Below are positions 18,998-26,228 of a stretch of DNA of 33,207 bases, piece after piece (the stretch's first letter is position 1; each line of letters opens with the position of its first letter). The notes below the pieces were generated by a model that saw only the letters and a program-made list of their open reading frames with translations, was not told the origin of the DNA and did not search any database. Source of the DNA: Halanaerobium sp. (lineage in GTDB: Bacteria; Bacillota; Halanaerobiia; Halanaerobiales; Halanaerobiaceae); assembly GCA_018399955.1 (NCBI GenBank), contig JAGYNO010000011.1, forward strand, positions 1 to 33,207, written 5' to 3'. The translations under genes and the position numbers were made by a program.

Positions 18998-19864
18998 TTA
19001 TTCAATCACAGTTTTAGGATAAGAGCCCAGCATCCTAAAATAACCTGACATTTCTTTTACTTTATTGAGTGCCTCTTTCAAATCAGTATTCTCAGCATTA
19101 CCCTTAAGATCGATGTAAAATAAGTATTCTCCAAGTCTCTGTCTTGTCGGTCTTGACTCTATTCTGCTTAAGTCGATCTTCTTTTTCGCAAACTCACCTA
19201 AAATTCTGTATAAAACACCAGCTTCATTTACTTTTGGAGCACAGATAATGGATGTTTTAAATTCACTATCTGCTGAATCCCCAAGGTGTCTGTTATCACT
19301 AAAATCTTTATCTTTTTTTGCTGCAAGTACAAATCGAGTTGCATTTGGCAGATCTCCCTGCAGGTTTTCTGCAAGTATATTAAGATTATAAATTTCAGAG
19401 AGCCTGATCGACCCAATAACTGCACTTTTATCCTGATCCAATACCTTGGAAGCTGCTGCTGCAGTGCTTTCTGTATAAACAATTTTTGCATTTTTAAAAT
19501 GCTTGTTTAAGTACTCTCCAGACTGGGCGATCGCCTGAGGATGGCTGTATATTTTTTCTATCTCCTCTTTTTTTACACCCGGTGCTGCCTGAAGATAATG
19601 AGCTATCGGCAGGATGATTTCTCTGTATAACTTTAATTCCGAATGCTGATAGATCAAATCAAGGCTTAAATTAACTGATCCCTCAAGTGAGTTTTCCAGT
19701 GGGAGCAGCCCGAGGTCTACCCTATCACCGCTAAGTGCTTCAACTATATCTCTTATTGATTCACATTGATGTGTTCTGCCGCCATATCTGCTGCAGTAAT
19801 TAGAAATTGCCTGTTCACTAAATGTACCTGGTGGTCCTAAATAAGCATAATCTAAATCTCTCAT
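18998..19864 (-). CDS. pheA: Prephenate dehydratase
   Basis: A 288-residue monofunctional prephenate dehydratase, making phenylpyruvate from prephenate for phenylalanine synthesis. The catalytic part begins YAYLGPPGTFSEQA and includes LLPLENSLEGSVNLSLDLI and the NATRFVLA segment (Thr-Arg-Phe active-site motif). A C-terminal ACT domain (KTSIICAPKVNEAG...IDLSRIESRPTRQRLGEYLFYIDLKG) carries the ESRP motif that binds phenylalanine, so end-product inhibition is expected. There is no chorismate mutase domain. ATG 19864 has AAGGAGG six bases upstream; the earlier in-frame TTG at 19897 sits in the terminator T-run of the leader and is rejected. A Phe T-box precedes it. I see no terminator between it and the aroF2 promoter. 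Confidence 0.96.
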   Translation of the reverse strand: MRDLDYAYLGPPGTFSEQAISNYCSRYGGRTHQCESIRDIVEALSGDRVDLGLLPLENSLEGSVNLSLDLIYQHSELKLYREIILPIAHYLQAAPGVKKEEIEKIYSHPQAIAQSGEYLNKHFKNAKIVYTESTAAAASKVLDQDKSAVIGSIRLSEIYNLNILAENLQGDLPNATRFVLAAKKDKDFSDNRHLGDSADSEFKTSIICAPKVNEAGVLYRILGEFAKKKIDLSRIESRPTRQRLGEYLFYIDLKGNAENTDLKEALNKVKEMSGYFRMLGSYPKTVIE

Positions 19865-19895
19865 GTCCTTCCTCCTTATTTTCTCCCATAAATGC

Positions 19896-19927
19896 AAAAA
19901 TCCCCCGTTCTAATTAAAGAACGAGGG
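19896..19927 (-). terminator. Regulated terminator of the Phe T-box
   Basis: The minus-strand hairpin CCCTCGTTCT / AGAACGGGGG (10 positions, one G-U pair, loop TTAATT) is followed by a T-run at 19896-19900. Confidence 0.88.
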
Positions 19928-20202
19928 TTTAAATTCTCGTGGTACCAATCTTTTTGGCTAAATAGCCCACTCAGCAATTACAGGAATCCTTAAATGATTT
20001 CCAATAATCTGTCCGGTTAACGGTAGACAGCCGGTCAAGCTTACTTTCTGGTTCAGCCGACAACTCACAGGGGAACTTCACCAAAATATTTATTTGCAGG
20101 CTCTCACTAACCCCGCTTCGCTGAAATAAATAATTCTAATTACTTTCCCTGATCACAGTTTTTGAGTTATTTTTTGATAAACTCTGTTTAATTAACTTTG
20201 AT
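19896..20202 (-). promoter_or_regulatory. T-box riboswitch, phenylalanine specifier (UUC), upstream of pheA
   Basis: The leader RNA has a full-length Stem I: the base CAGGG/CCCUG, AGUA at 20141-20144, a long U/A-rich arm ending in an AGCGAAGCGGGG...GUGAGAGCC distal region, and the 3' side GAAGUUC with UUC (Phe) at 20073-20075. A Stem II-like region follows (GAGUUGUCGGCUGAAC onward), then the T-box sequence UUGGUACCACG (19938-19948) and the terminator. Uncharged tRNA-Phe should open transcription of pheA. The architecture matches the normal class and contrasts with the shortened Tyr leader next door. Confidence 0.93.
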
Positions 20203-20209
20203 TTTTTAC

Positions 20210-20238
20210 AGTGTACATCAAAAAAATGTTCTTGTCAA
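20210..20238 (-). promoter_or_regulatory. Probable pheA promoter
   Basis: On the minus strand a perfect TTGACA (20233-20238) is followed 17 bases later by TACACT (20210-20215, four of six matches). It sits just upstream of the Phe T-box Stem I. Nothing else recognisable lies between it and the symporter stop at 20300. Confidence 0.65.
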
Positions 20239-20299
20239 GTTTTTTATCAAATCAGCCCGTGCATTTAATTATAGAATCTATTATCGACAATATGTATCA

Positions 20300-21784
20300 T
20301 TAAATAATATTTTTTGCTTCACATTCTTCATTTAAATAGTCGATAAACTGATCAGCTTTTTCTTTCGGTGCCTCTGTAAATATACTGATAACAACAAACA
20401 CCAAAACACTCACGAGCAGTGTCCAGACTCCAGCTGCATGCCCGAATGGCCGCCAGCCGCTAAACTGCAGATAGACTGCTGTAAATGAGCCAATAATGAT
20501 ACTGCTTAAAGAACCTGCTGCTGTTGCTCCCTTCCAGAAAAATGCTCCAAACATAGACGGAACAACCACCATCAGTCCAACTGAAGCAGCCACTGATAAT
20601 GATGCAATCAGATCCAGTTCCTGTACTGCAAATAACATACCAAGTACAGCAATAATAATGATAGCTATTTTGGCAATTTTCAGCTGCCTGAGCTGCTCTG
20701 GTTCTTCTGCTTTTTCCAATTTATTAAATAAATCTCTAACAACTAAGGAAGAGAGTGTGAGCATTATCGAATCAATGGTAGAAATCGCAGCAGCTGTAAT
20801 ACCTATCATTGCTGTTAAAGCAAGAATTGTTGGCACATATTCTGAAGCCAATAGCTGTGGAGCGGCCATATCTGCATTTTCCAGACCCGGAATCAGTAAT
20901 TTTGCAGAAAAACCCCAGATTACAGATACTAATGTATAGATAAATCCAAAACCTAAAAAGCCTTTGATCATCGTTTTCATTGCTTTTAGATCACGGGGTA
21001 TAAAAAGCCTCTGGCTTACCTGAGGATTTGAGATCGAAAAGAAAAACCACGGCAAACTAAGTCCTAAAAATGTTTTAAAGGAAAAGAAACCGGGCCCAGG
21101 GACAGTCAAAAACTCCGGATGTTCACTGCTCAGCGATCCAAAAAAATTAACGAATCCTCCCAGATGATTATAAATTATATAGGCTAAAATTACAATACTT
21201 ACTGACATCATGATCAGTGACTGTAAAGAATCTGTCCAGGTCACAGATTTCATACCTGCAATTAAAGCCCAGGCAATTGCGAGCACTGAAGCAAGAATCA
21301 CTCCCATAAGAAAAGGTATTTTCCCTCCCGAGAGAGCACTCAAAAGATAACCAACCCCCATCAGCTGAACTGCTAGATAGGGTATTAAAAATACAGATGC
21401 AGATAGTGCTGCAGCTGAAGCAATCCAGTGGTTTTGATAGCGATCTCCAAGCATTTCATAAGGAGATATATAATTATTCTTTTTACCGATCAGCCAGAAA
21501 CGTGGACCGAAAAAAGCCACAAGTGAAAGTCCTGAAAGATATACCAGCTCAAAGCCAAGTGCACCAACTCCTCCAGAGTAGGTAAACCCTGCCAGTCCGA
21601 TCATCATAAAGGCACTATAGGTAGTTGCACTGTATGATAGTGCAGCTACAAAGCCTCCTGTGTTCCTATCACTTAAAAAATATTCCATAACTCCCTGTTT
21701 CATCTCACGTCGTGCTAAATATGCAGTAATAAAACCAGCTAGTATATAGATTAATATAGCTGTGTATAGATAATGTGACGGCAT
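20300..21784 (-). CDS. Sodium:solute symporter (SSS family)
   Basis: A 494-residue integral membrane protein with about 13 hydrophobic helices. Features of the sodium:solute symporter family are the early EYFLSDRNTGGFVAALSYSATTYSA stretch, the ISNPQVSQRLFIPRD signature region, and a helix ITAAAISTIDSIMLTLSSL whose Ser and Thr residues match the Na2 sodium site. The substrate is unknown; general resemblance is to PanF- and PutP-like members. It starts three bases after a small membrane protein, its likely partner. The unit lies just downstream of niaR and of three TCTTTACAG repeats, so a link to vitamin B3 or NAD metabolism is an inference to test. ATG 21784 follows GGAGGG. Confidence 0.9.
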   Translation of the reverse strand: MPSHYLYTAILIYILAGFITAYLARREMKQGVMEYFLSDRNTGGFVAALSYSATTYSAFMMIGLAGFTYSGGVGALGFELVYLSGLSLVAFFGPRFWLIGKKNNYISPYEMLGDRYQNHWIASAAALSASVFLIPYLAVQLMGVGYLLSALSGGKIPFLMGVILASVLAIAWALIAGMKSVTWTDSLQSLIMMSVSIVILAYIIYNHLGGFVNFFGSLSSEHPEFLTVPGPGFFSFKTFLGLSLPWFFFSISNPQVSQRLFIPRDLKAMKTMIKGFLGFGFIYTLVSVIWGFSAKLLIPGLENADMAAPQLLASEYVPTILALTAMIGITAAAISTIDSIMLTLSSLVVRDLFNKLEKAEEPEQLRQLKIAKIAIIIIAVLGMLFAVQELDLIASLSVAASVGLMVVVPSMFGAFFWKGATAAGSLSSIIIGSFTAVYLQFSGWRPFGHAAGVWTLLVSVLVFVVISIFTEAPKEKADQFIDYLNEECEAKNII

Positions 21785-21787
21785 TGA

Positions 21788-21994
21788 TTACTCCCTCCAG
21801 TAGCTTGTTATTTTAATAGTAGAAAAAATCACTAATAAGGCAAAGACTGTCCAGTAGAAAAATGCTCCAAAAAATGAATATACTTCACTTAAATAAAGAT
21901 AAGGAACTACAAACGCTGAAATAACTAATAATGATATAATAACAAGCCAAAATATTCTCTTTTTTTTCAATTCTTTTTTATTAATTACTTTCAC
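21788..21994 (-). CDS. Small membrane partner of the symporter
   Basis: A 68-residue protein with a very basic N-terminus (KKELKKKRIFW) and two hydrophobic helices (about 14-34 and 39-60), ending TSYWRE. Short two-helix proteins of the YhdT/DUF997, DUF3311 and symporter accessory type often precede SSS transporters, and the three-base gap to the symporter supports joint function at the cytoplasmic membrane. GTG 21994 gives the longest frame, but the ribosome-binding sequence AAGGGGTG abuts it. ATT 21985, at good spacing, is an alternative start, so the first three residues are uncertain. Confidence 0.72.
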   Translation of the reverse strand: MKVINKKELKKKRIFWLVIISLLVISAFVVPYLYLSEVYSFFGAFFYWTVFALLVIFSTIKITSYWRE

Positions 21995-22116
21995 CCCTTT
22001 TTAATTTGACAAAAAATATAAATAATTTGCATAAGTACTCAACAGCATGAAGAGCTCCAATCCTTGATCCAAAAATAGTTCTTTATAATTTAAAGATCAT
22101 CAGTAAATTATCCATC

Positions 22117-22164
22117 TTCTTTACAGCTAAAACTTTATATATGTCTTTACAGGTGTCTTTACAG
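22117..22164. promoter_or_regulatory. Three direct repeats TCTTTACAG, candidate NiaR operator
   Basis: On the plus strand TGTCTTTACAG occurs at 22142-22152 and 22154-22164 (period 12), and TTCTTTACAG at 22117-22126. The first and third copies are both followed by CTAAA at the outer sites. They lie between the niaR terminator and the symporter pair, so they belong to the symporter promoter region (a GATAAT -10-like hexamer lies at 22107-22112, with no convincing -35). Repressor sites in phase with the helix, bound by the adjacent 3H-domain regulator, are the simplest reading. I cannot confirm the match to a published NiaR motif. Confidence 0.5.
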
Positions 22165-22179
22165 CTAAAGCAAAAATAT

Positions 22180-22199
22180 AACCAGCCCGACGGCTGGTT
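22180..22199 (-). terminator. Rho-independent terminator after niaR
   Basis: A perfect eight-pair stem, AACCAGCC/GGCTGGTT, has a four-base loop and is followed on the minus strand by ATATTTTTG. It begins two bases after the niaR stop. On the plus strand it is followed by TTTTATT, so it could also act the other way. Confidence 0.85.
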
Positions 22200-22200
22200 T

Positions 22201-22731
22201 TTATTCTGAAAGCAGCAGACCTTTTTCTTCTAATTTTTCTTCAATTAAATTTAATACCTGCTTATTAACAACTTCTATTGTGTGCAGGTGAATTCCATCA
22301 GTTAATTCTGACAGTAATAATGTATCATTTAATCTGTAATTATTGATAAAATTCTCTACATCTTCGAGTGAAGAAATCATTAAATTTCCAATTAGTTCTC
22401 CATAAATCGGATGCTCAACTTTAACATCAACAATTCTGCCCCCATAATTAACTATTGTTCTTAATTCATCTCTTAATTCACTGCCGTCAAAATGTCTGCA
22501 GGCAATTGAAGCTCTAATTGTCTTCATACCCAGATTGTCTTCATAATAATAGCCCTGAGAAGTCGCAATAATCCTTTCTCCTTTTGCTCTCAAAAGTGCT
22601 ACATCCTGAACTATAACCTGTCTGCTGACATCAAAATTTTCAGCTAATTCGGATCCTGTTACTGCTTGATGTGATTGTTTAAGCTTTAAAAGCAGCTCAT
22701 TCCTTCTCGTTTCAGTATTAATAATCTCCAC
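22201..22731 (-). CDS. niaR: NiaR-type transcriptional repressor (HTH_11 plus 3H domain)
   Basis: A 176-residue regulator. Residues about 8-60 form an HTH_11 winged helix (RRNELLLKLKQSHQAVTGSELAENFDVSRQVIVQDVALLRAKG). The rest is a 3H domain with the three defining histidines in CRHFDG, VEHPIYGEL and GIHLHTIE. Known NiaR (YrxA) proteins bind nicotinic acid and repress NAD synthesis and niacin uptake genes. The neighbouring downstream genes are a symporter pair, with repeats between. GTG 22731 opens the frame, but GAGGTG overlaps it; ATT at 22722 (six bases after GAGGTG) is an alternative, the same odd layout as in the small symporter partner. A terminator follows directly. Confidence 0.88.
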   Translation of the reverse strand: MEIINTETRRNELLLKLKQSHQAVTGSELAENFDVSRQVIVQDVALLRAKGERIIATSQGYYYEDNLGMKTIRASIACRHFDGSELRDELRTIVNYGGRIVDVKVEHPIYGELIGNLMISSLEDVENFINNYRLNDTLLLSELTDGIHLHTIEVVNKQVLNLIEEKLEEKGLLLSE

Positions 22732-23051
22732 CTCATTTTCTAAAAAAGTAAGTTGATTTAATAATGTATTTACTAATATAATTTGGAAGGCATTAGAGAT
22801 TAGTCTTCTTGTAAATGTAAAACTCTAATTTTATTCTCTAAAGAAAACTCTTCATGTAAATATCTTATCATTTATATTACTATATTGTAAAGAAAATTTA
22901 TTTAATTGATTTTTCACCTCCACCCAATCCACAGCTTTGATAAAGCTGAATTGGCAGTTTTAGATAAAAGAAGGACTTTATTGCTTCTTATTGAATATAA
23001 TAATGAGATAAAAAATAATTATAATTAAAATTAACTAGGGAGATGATAATT
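22732..23051. other. 320-base divergent intergenic region
   Basis: AT-rich spacer between the minus-strand niaR and the plus-strand OsmC gene. It should hold both promoters; a TATAAT at about 22996-23001 on the plus strand has no good -35. A small hairpin, CAGCTTT-GAT-AAAGCTG (22932-22948), and a single TGTAAAGA (22886-22893), which resembles one half of the repeats downstream of niaR, are the only structures I see. No gene is supported. Confidence 0.5.
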
Positions 23052-23489
23052 ATGCCAACTGTAAATTTTTCAATTAGTGCTCAAAGCGAAAACCCAACAA
23101 AAGTTGTTGTAAAAACTGGAGAGGGCTTTGAAATAATTGTTGATGAGCCTGAAAACATGGGTGGAACAAATGATGGAGCAAGCCCTGTAGATTATGTTAT
23201 AGCTGCACTTTCTGGATGTTTAAATGTAGTAGGACACCTTGTGGCAAAAGAGATGGGAATTGAATTAAGGGGACTTTCCATTGATATAAGTGGGGAATTA
23301 GATCCAGCTAAGTTTATGGGTAAATCAGATGAAGTTAGAGCTGGATATCAAGCCATTAATGTCGAAATTGATGCAGACTGTGATGCAGACCAGGCTGTTT
23401 TAGATGAATGGATAGAGGCTGTTGAAAGCAGATGTCCTGTTAGTGATAACCTTGCCAATAAAACTCCTGTAAATATCAGTGTAAAATAA
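23052..23489 (+). CDS. OsmC/YhfA-family protein
   Basis: The only plus-strand gene, 145 residues. It shows the OsmC fold layout: an N-terminal beta region ending GGTNDGASPVDYVIAALSGC with the first reactive Cys56, a long central helix (LNVVGHLVAKEMGIEL), and a second Cys128 in ESRCPVSDNL. OsmC-family proteins with both cysteines reduce organic hydroperoxides in the cytosol, useful to an anaerobe exposed to oxygen; the YhfA-like subgroup is less well defined. An additional Cys110 is present. ATG 23052 lies nine bases after AGGGAG; the ATG at 23043 abuts that site and is rejected. A bidirectional terminator follows. Confidence 0.88.
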   Translation: MPTVNFSISAQSENPTKVVVKTGEGFEIIVDEPENMGGTNDGASPVDYVIAALSGCLNVVGHLVAKEMGIELRGLSIDISGELDPAKFMGKSDEVRAGYQAINVEIDADCDADQAVLDEWIEAVESRCPVSDNLANKTPVNISVK

Positions 23490-23566
23490 TGATCTGTTTT
23501 TATAAGATTAAAAAGATATATACTGCAGATAACTAAAATTTTAAAAATATATATCTAATGAGCTAG

Positions 23567-23603
23567 AAAAGCTCTGCTGGAATAATCAGCCGGCAGAGCT
23601 TTT
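23567..23603. terminator. Bidirectional terminator between OsmC and the COG3650-like gene
   Basis: An 11-pair stem, AAAAGCTCTGC / GCAGAGCTTTT (23567-23577 and 23593-23603), is followed by T-rich DNA on the plus strand. On the minus strand the stem itself ends in four T residues. It can serve both convergent genes. Confidence 0.8.
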
Positions 23604-23625
23604 TAACTGCATAATTATTTTTTTA

Positions 23626-24066
23626 TTAATTATTTTCACCATTTTCAGTTTCAACTAGTATTTTCCCTCCACCTGTATAACTCTTTTCGGGAAAAATCAC
23701 TCTTGCCTGATAGGGAAAAACTTCGCCACTCATTGTGTCCTGATAATTCTTTTTAATAATTATTAGCTGAAAAGGAATGACTTCATTTTCCACATAATAA
23801 ATTTTATCTTCTCCATCTGGACCAACCCATATATCATTAACAGGCACTTTGATTTCCATTTCTCCATAATGATTAATAAATTTAATGGATTCATCCTGGT
23901 TAACTTCTATCAGCCAGCCTGGTTCATTACCAAGTGCTCGGAATACTACACCTTCTGCTCTGGCTTTTGCCCAGGGATCATCCTGTGCATCCTGTGCTGC
24001 AGCATTACTCATAAATAGAGCTGCAAAAAATAAAGCTATCACAACCAGTATTAATTTTTTTTTCAA
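23626..24066 (-). CDS. Secreted COG3650-like protein of unknown function
   Basis: A 146-residue exported protein. A signal peptide covers about residues 1-24 (KKKLILVVIALFFAALFMSNAAAQ, cut after AAA or AQ), with no lipobox Cys. The mature part has the VVFRALGNEPGWLIEV motif typical of the COG3650 group, then HYGEMEIKVPV, a YYVENEVIPFQLIIIKK strand, and a SGEVFPYQARVIFPEKSYTGGG segment, all predicted beta. Function is not known for the group; it would sit outside the cytoplasmic membrane. The start is TTG 24066, with AGAGGAGGAG upstream. It lies 18 bases after the methyltransferase gene, so the two are co-transcribed. Confidence 0.7.
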   Translation of the reverse strand: MKKKLILVVIALFFAALFMSNAAAQDAQDDPWAKARAEGVVFRALGNEPGWLIEVNQDESIKFINHYGEMEIKVPVNDIWVGPDGEDKIYYVENEVIPFQLIIIKKNYQDTMSGEVFPYQARVIFPEKSYTGGGKILVETENGENN

Positions 24067-24084
24067 AAAACTCTCCTCCTCTAG

Positions 24085-24726
24085 TTACTTAAAATCTAAA
24101 TTTTTGAAAAGTATGTATTTTTCTCCGTTTGTATAGATGATTTTCAGATTATAATCTTCAGCTATTTTCTGAAAAGTATTAAGATTATAAAAAATAATGT
24201 GGGTTGGATCCCATTTATACCACCAATCAGCGAATTTTTCTGGCCCGGGATGAAAAGATGTCATAACCGCTAAATAACCACCATATTTAAGGTGGTGTTT
24301 AAGAAATTTCATCTCTTTTCTCGGTTCAGAAAAGTGCTCAAATACTTCTGTTGAAGTGATTAAATCATATTTTTTATTCTCAAAAACTCTGTCTGGGAAA
24401 AAATACGGATCATATTTATCTACCTGATAATCTTCTTTTTCAAGCAAATCGGCAAGTACTGGGCCGGGACCACAGCCGAATTCTAGCACATTATTTAGAT
24501 CCTGAATAAATGGAAAAACACCTACTTCAAGAAAATCTTTGAACATCTCGACATAACCTTCATTTTGATGGCTGTTATCATGGCCCATATATCTTTCTTT
24601 TTCTTCTTCTGGCCTAACAATTTCTTTTTTTTCTATAAAAATAGCCTGACAATTATTGCAGTAATAGTATCTTTGCTCAAAATCTAAAATTCTTAAATCA
24701 TCACTCCTACAAACTCTACAGTACAA
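24085..24726 (-). CDS. Zinc-finger SAM-dependent methyltransferase (Methyltransf_23 type)
   Basis: A 213-residue protein with an N-terminal zinc knuckle pair, CRVC (3-6) and CNNC (23-26), followed by a class I methyltransferase core: NVLEFGCGPGPVLADLL (motif I, SAM binding), QVDKYDPYF (motif II acidic), YDLITSTEVFEHFSEP (motif IV) and KYGGYLAVMTSFH. Related proteins with this architecture act on diverse substrates; none can be named here. It is cytosolic by sequence although its operon partner is exported. The start is TTG 24726 with GGAGTG eight bases upstream. The first residues after the start already belong to the zinc knuckle, so an internal start would destroy it. Confidence 0.82.
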   Translation of the reverse strand: MYCRVCRSDDLRILDFEQRYYYCNNCQAIFIEKKEIVRPEEEKERYMGHDNSHQNEGYVEMFKDFLEVGVFPFIQDLNNVLEFGCGPGPVLADLLEKEDYQVDKYDPYFFPDRVFENKKYDLITSTEVFEHFSEPRKEMKFLKHHLKYGGYLAVMTSFHPGPEKFADWWYKWDPTHIIFYNLNTFQKIAEDYNLKIIYTNGEKYILFKNLDFK

Positions 24727-24894
24727 AATATTTCACTCCATTATATATAAATTTGACTTCTCCAATATATTATATTACAGCAGCCTTGGTTTTGTAAATT
24801 TAATTTTAAAAAATATATACTGTAGATAACTGTTTTTTAAGAAAAAATTTGCTCTAAAGTTAATTGGAATTTAAAACTTATATGTAGACTACTC

Positions 24895-25374
24895 TTATAA
24901 ATGATAGGGCTCATTATTGTTGATTTTAAAAGCCCTGTATATTTGTTCAAGCAGGATCAATCTAATCATTTGATGAGTAAATGTCATATGAGAAAGTGAA
25001 AGTTTGTAATCTGCTTTCTGCAGAATAAAATCACTTAAACCGGTTGCCCCACCAATGATAAAAGTGAGAGAACTGTAGGATTTAAGCTGCAGATTCCTAA
25101 TTGATTTTGCAAACCCGGTTGAGCGCATGGGTTTTCCCTTAACATCCAGAGCAAATACATAGCTTCTCTCCACTATTTTTTCTGCAATACGGCTGCCCTC
25201 GATTTGCTGAAGTTTGTCTATATCTCTTTGAGAAGAGTTTTTAGCTATATGTTCAGCTTCTACCTCAATTATATTTAAACTGCAGAACCTCTGCAGACGT
25301 TTTGCGAATTCTTTAAGTGCTGGTTCCAAAAAAGAAGATTTAACTTTACCTACAGCAATAATATTGATTTCCAT
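24895..25374 (-). CDS. rlmH: 23S rRNA (pseudouridine1915-N3)-methyltransferase
   Basis: A 159-residue SPOUT-class methyltransferase that methylates pseudouridine 1915 in helix 69 of 23S rRNA on assembled ribosomes. It has the family start INIIAVGKVKSSFLEPALKEFAKRL, the SAM-knot FIIGGATGLS at 105-114, and the conserved C-terminal tail SHMTFTHQMIRLILLEQIYRAFKI...EPYH. Length and ending match the family, except that the last residue is Leu rather than the usual Lys or Arg. ATG 25374 lies two bases after the stop of the metallo-hydrolase gene, with only a weak GGTGA site, so translational coupling is likely. Last gene of the metG-rex-walJ-rlmH unit. Confidence 0.95.
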   Translation of the reverse strand: MEINIIAVGKVKSSFLEPALKEFAKRLQRFCSLNIIEVEAEHIAKNSSQRDIDKLQQIEGSRIAEKIVERSYVFALDVKGKPMRSTGFAKSIRNLQLKSYSSLTFIIGGATGLSDFILQKADYKLSLSHMTFTHQMIRLILLEQIYRAFKINNNEPYHL

Positions 25375-25376
25375 CT

Positions 25377-26225
25377 TTAATTATCACCATCAAATTTATT
25401 TTTTGCCTTTGCTCGCTGTCTTTTTCTGCTTTCTTTATCGAGTTTAATTATCGGACTCGGCTCTACCTGTGATGCACAGCCAAGCCTTAAATCTCTTCCT
25501 ACCTTATAACCTGTTTCTTTAAGTATGTTATTAACGGTAATATAGGCTACCTTTGGATTATTATTCTCCTCACTTAAATGAGCAAGCAGCACGGTCGGAA
25601 AATTATCAGCTAAAAGTTTCGGCAGAATTTTTGCGGCAGCATCATTTGAGAGATGGCCTTCTTTTCCCTTGATCCTATTTTTAAGAAAATACGGATAACT
25701 GCCTGTCATCAGCATTTCAAGATCATGATTTGATTCAAGAATTAATAAATCTGCACCACTGATTTTTTCAACAACCTCATTTTTCATAATGCCTGTATCA
25801 GTAGCAAGTACTATTTTCTGATCTCCAGCTCTGCAGATATAGCCGACAGGTTCTTCAGCGTCATGAGAAATATCATATGGACTAAAAGCCAGATCACCAA
25901 TCACAAAATCACCACTAAAAACCTGAGAGTTTTCTGCTTTTATTTTGCCCAGTTTTTTTTCTGATCCAGACCAGGTACCCTGATTTGCATAAATAGGTAT
26001 ATTAAATCTACGTGATAATACACCTACACCTTTGATATGATCACTATGTTCGTGGGTTACTAAAATGGCGTTAATTGAAGCTGGATCAATATCTCTGATT
26101 TTCATTCTTCTTTCAAGTTCTTTACCACTTAAACCTGCATCAATTAAAACAGAATATGCTCCAGCTCTGATATATACTGCATTACCATCACTACCGCTGG
26201 ACAAAACAGCTGCTTCTATTTTCAA
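25377..26225 (-). CDS. MBL-fold metallo-hydrolase of the WalJ/YycJ type
   Basis: A 282-residue metallo-beta-lactamase-fold hydrolase. Metal ligands are in VTHEHSDHIKGV (His58, His60, Asp62, His63), with further ligands in ISHDAEEPVG and the C-terminal LAHLSEENN. The N-terminal VLSSGSDGNAVYIRAGAYSVLIDAG stretch matches YycJ/WalJ proteins, which in other Firmicutes lie with rlmH near the walRK locus and have 5'-exonuclease-like activity. Here walRK is absent, but rlmH still follows directly. The start is TTG 26225, three bases after the rex stop. Its basic tail (KESRKRQRAKAKNK) may contact nucleic acid. Confidence 0.9.
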   Translation of the reverse strand: MKIEAAVLSSGSDGNAVYIRAGAYSVLIDAGLSGKELERRMKIRDIDPASINAILVTHEHSDHIKGVGVLSRRFNIPIYANQGTWSGSEKKLGKIKAENSQVFSGDFVIGDLAFSPYDISHDAEEPVGYICRAGDQKIVLATDTGIMKNEVVEKISGADLLILESNHDLEMLMTGSYPYFLKNRIKGKEGHLSNDAAAKILPKLLADNFPTVLLAHLSEENNNPKVAYITVNNILKETGYKVGRDLRLGCASQVEPSPIIKLDKESRKRQRAKAKNKFDGDN

Positions 26226-26228
26226 GAT

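Noticed and set aside
19865-19897. Longer pheA start at TTG 19897
   Set aside because: It lies in the T-run of the T-box terminator and adds residues before the family's usual N-terminus; ATG 19864 has an ideal ribosome-binding site.
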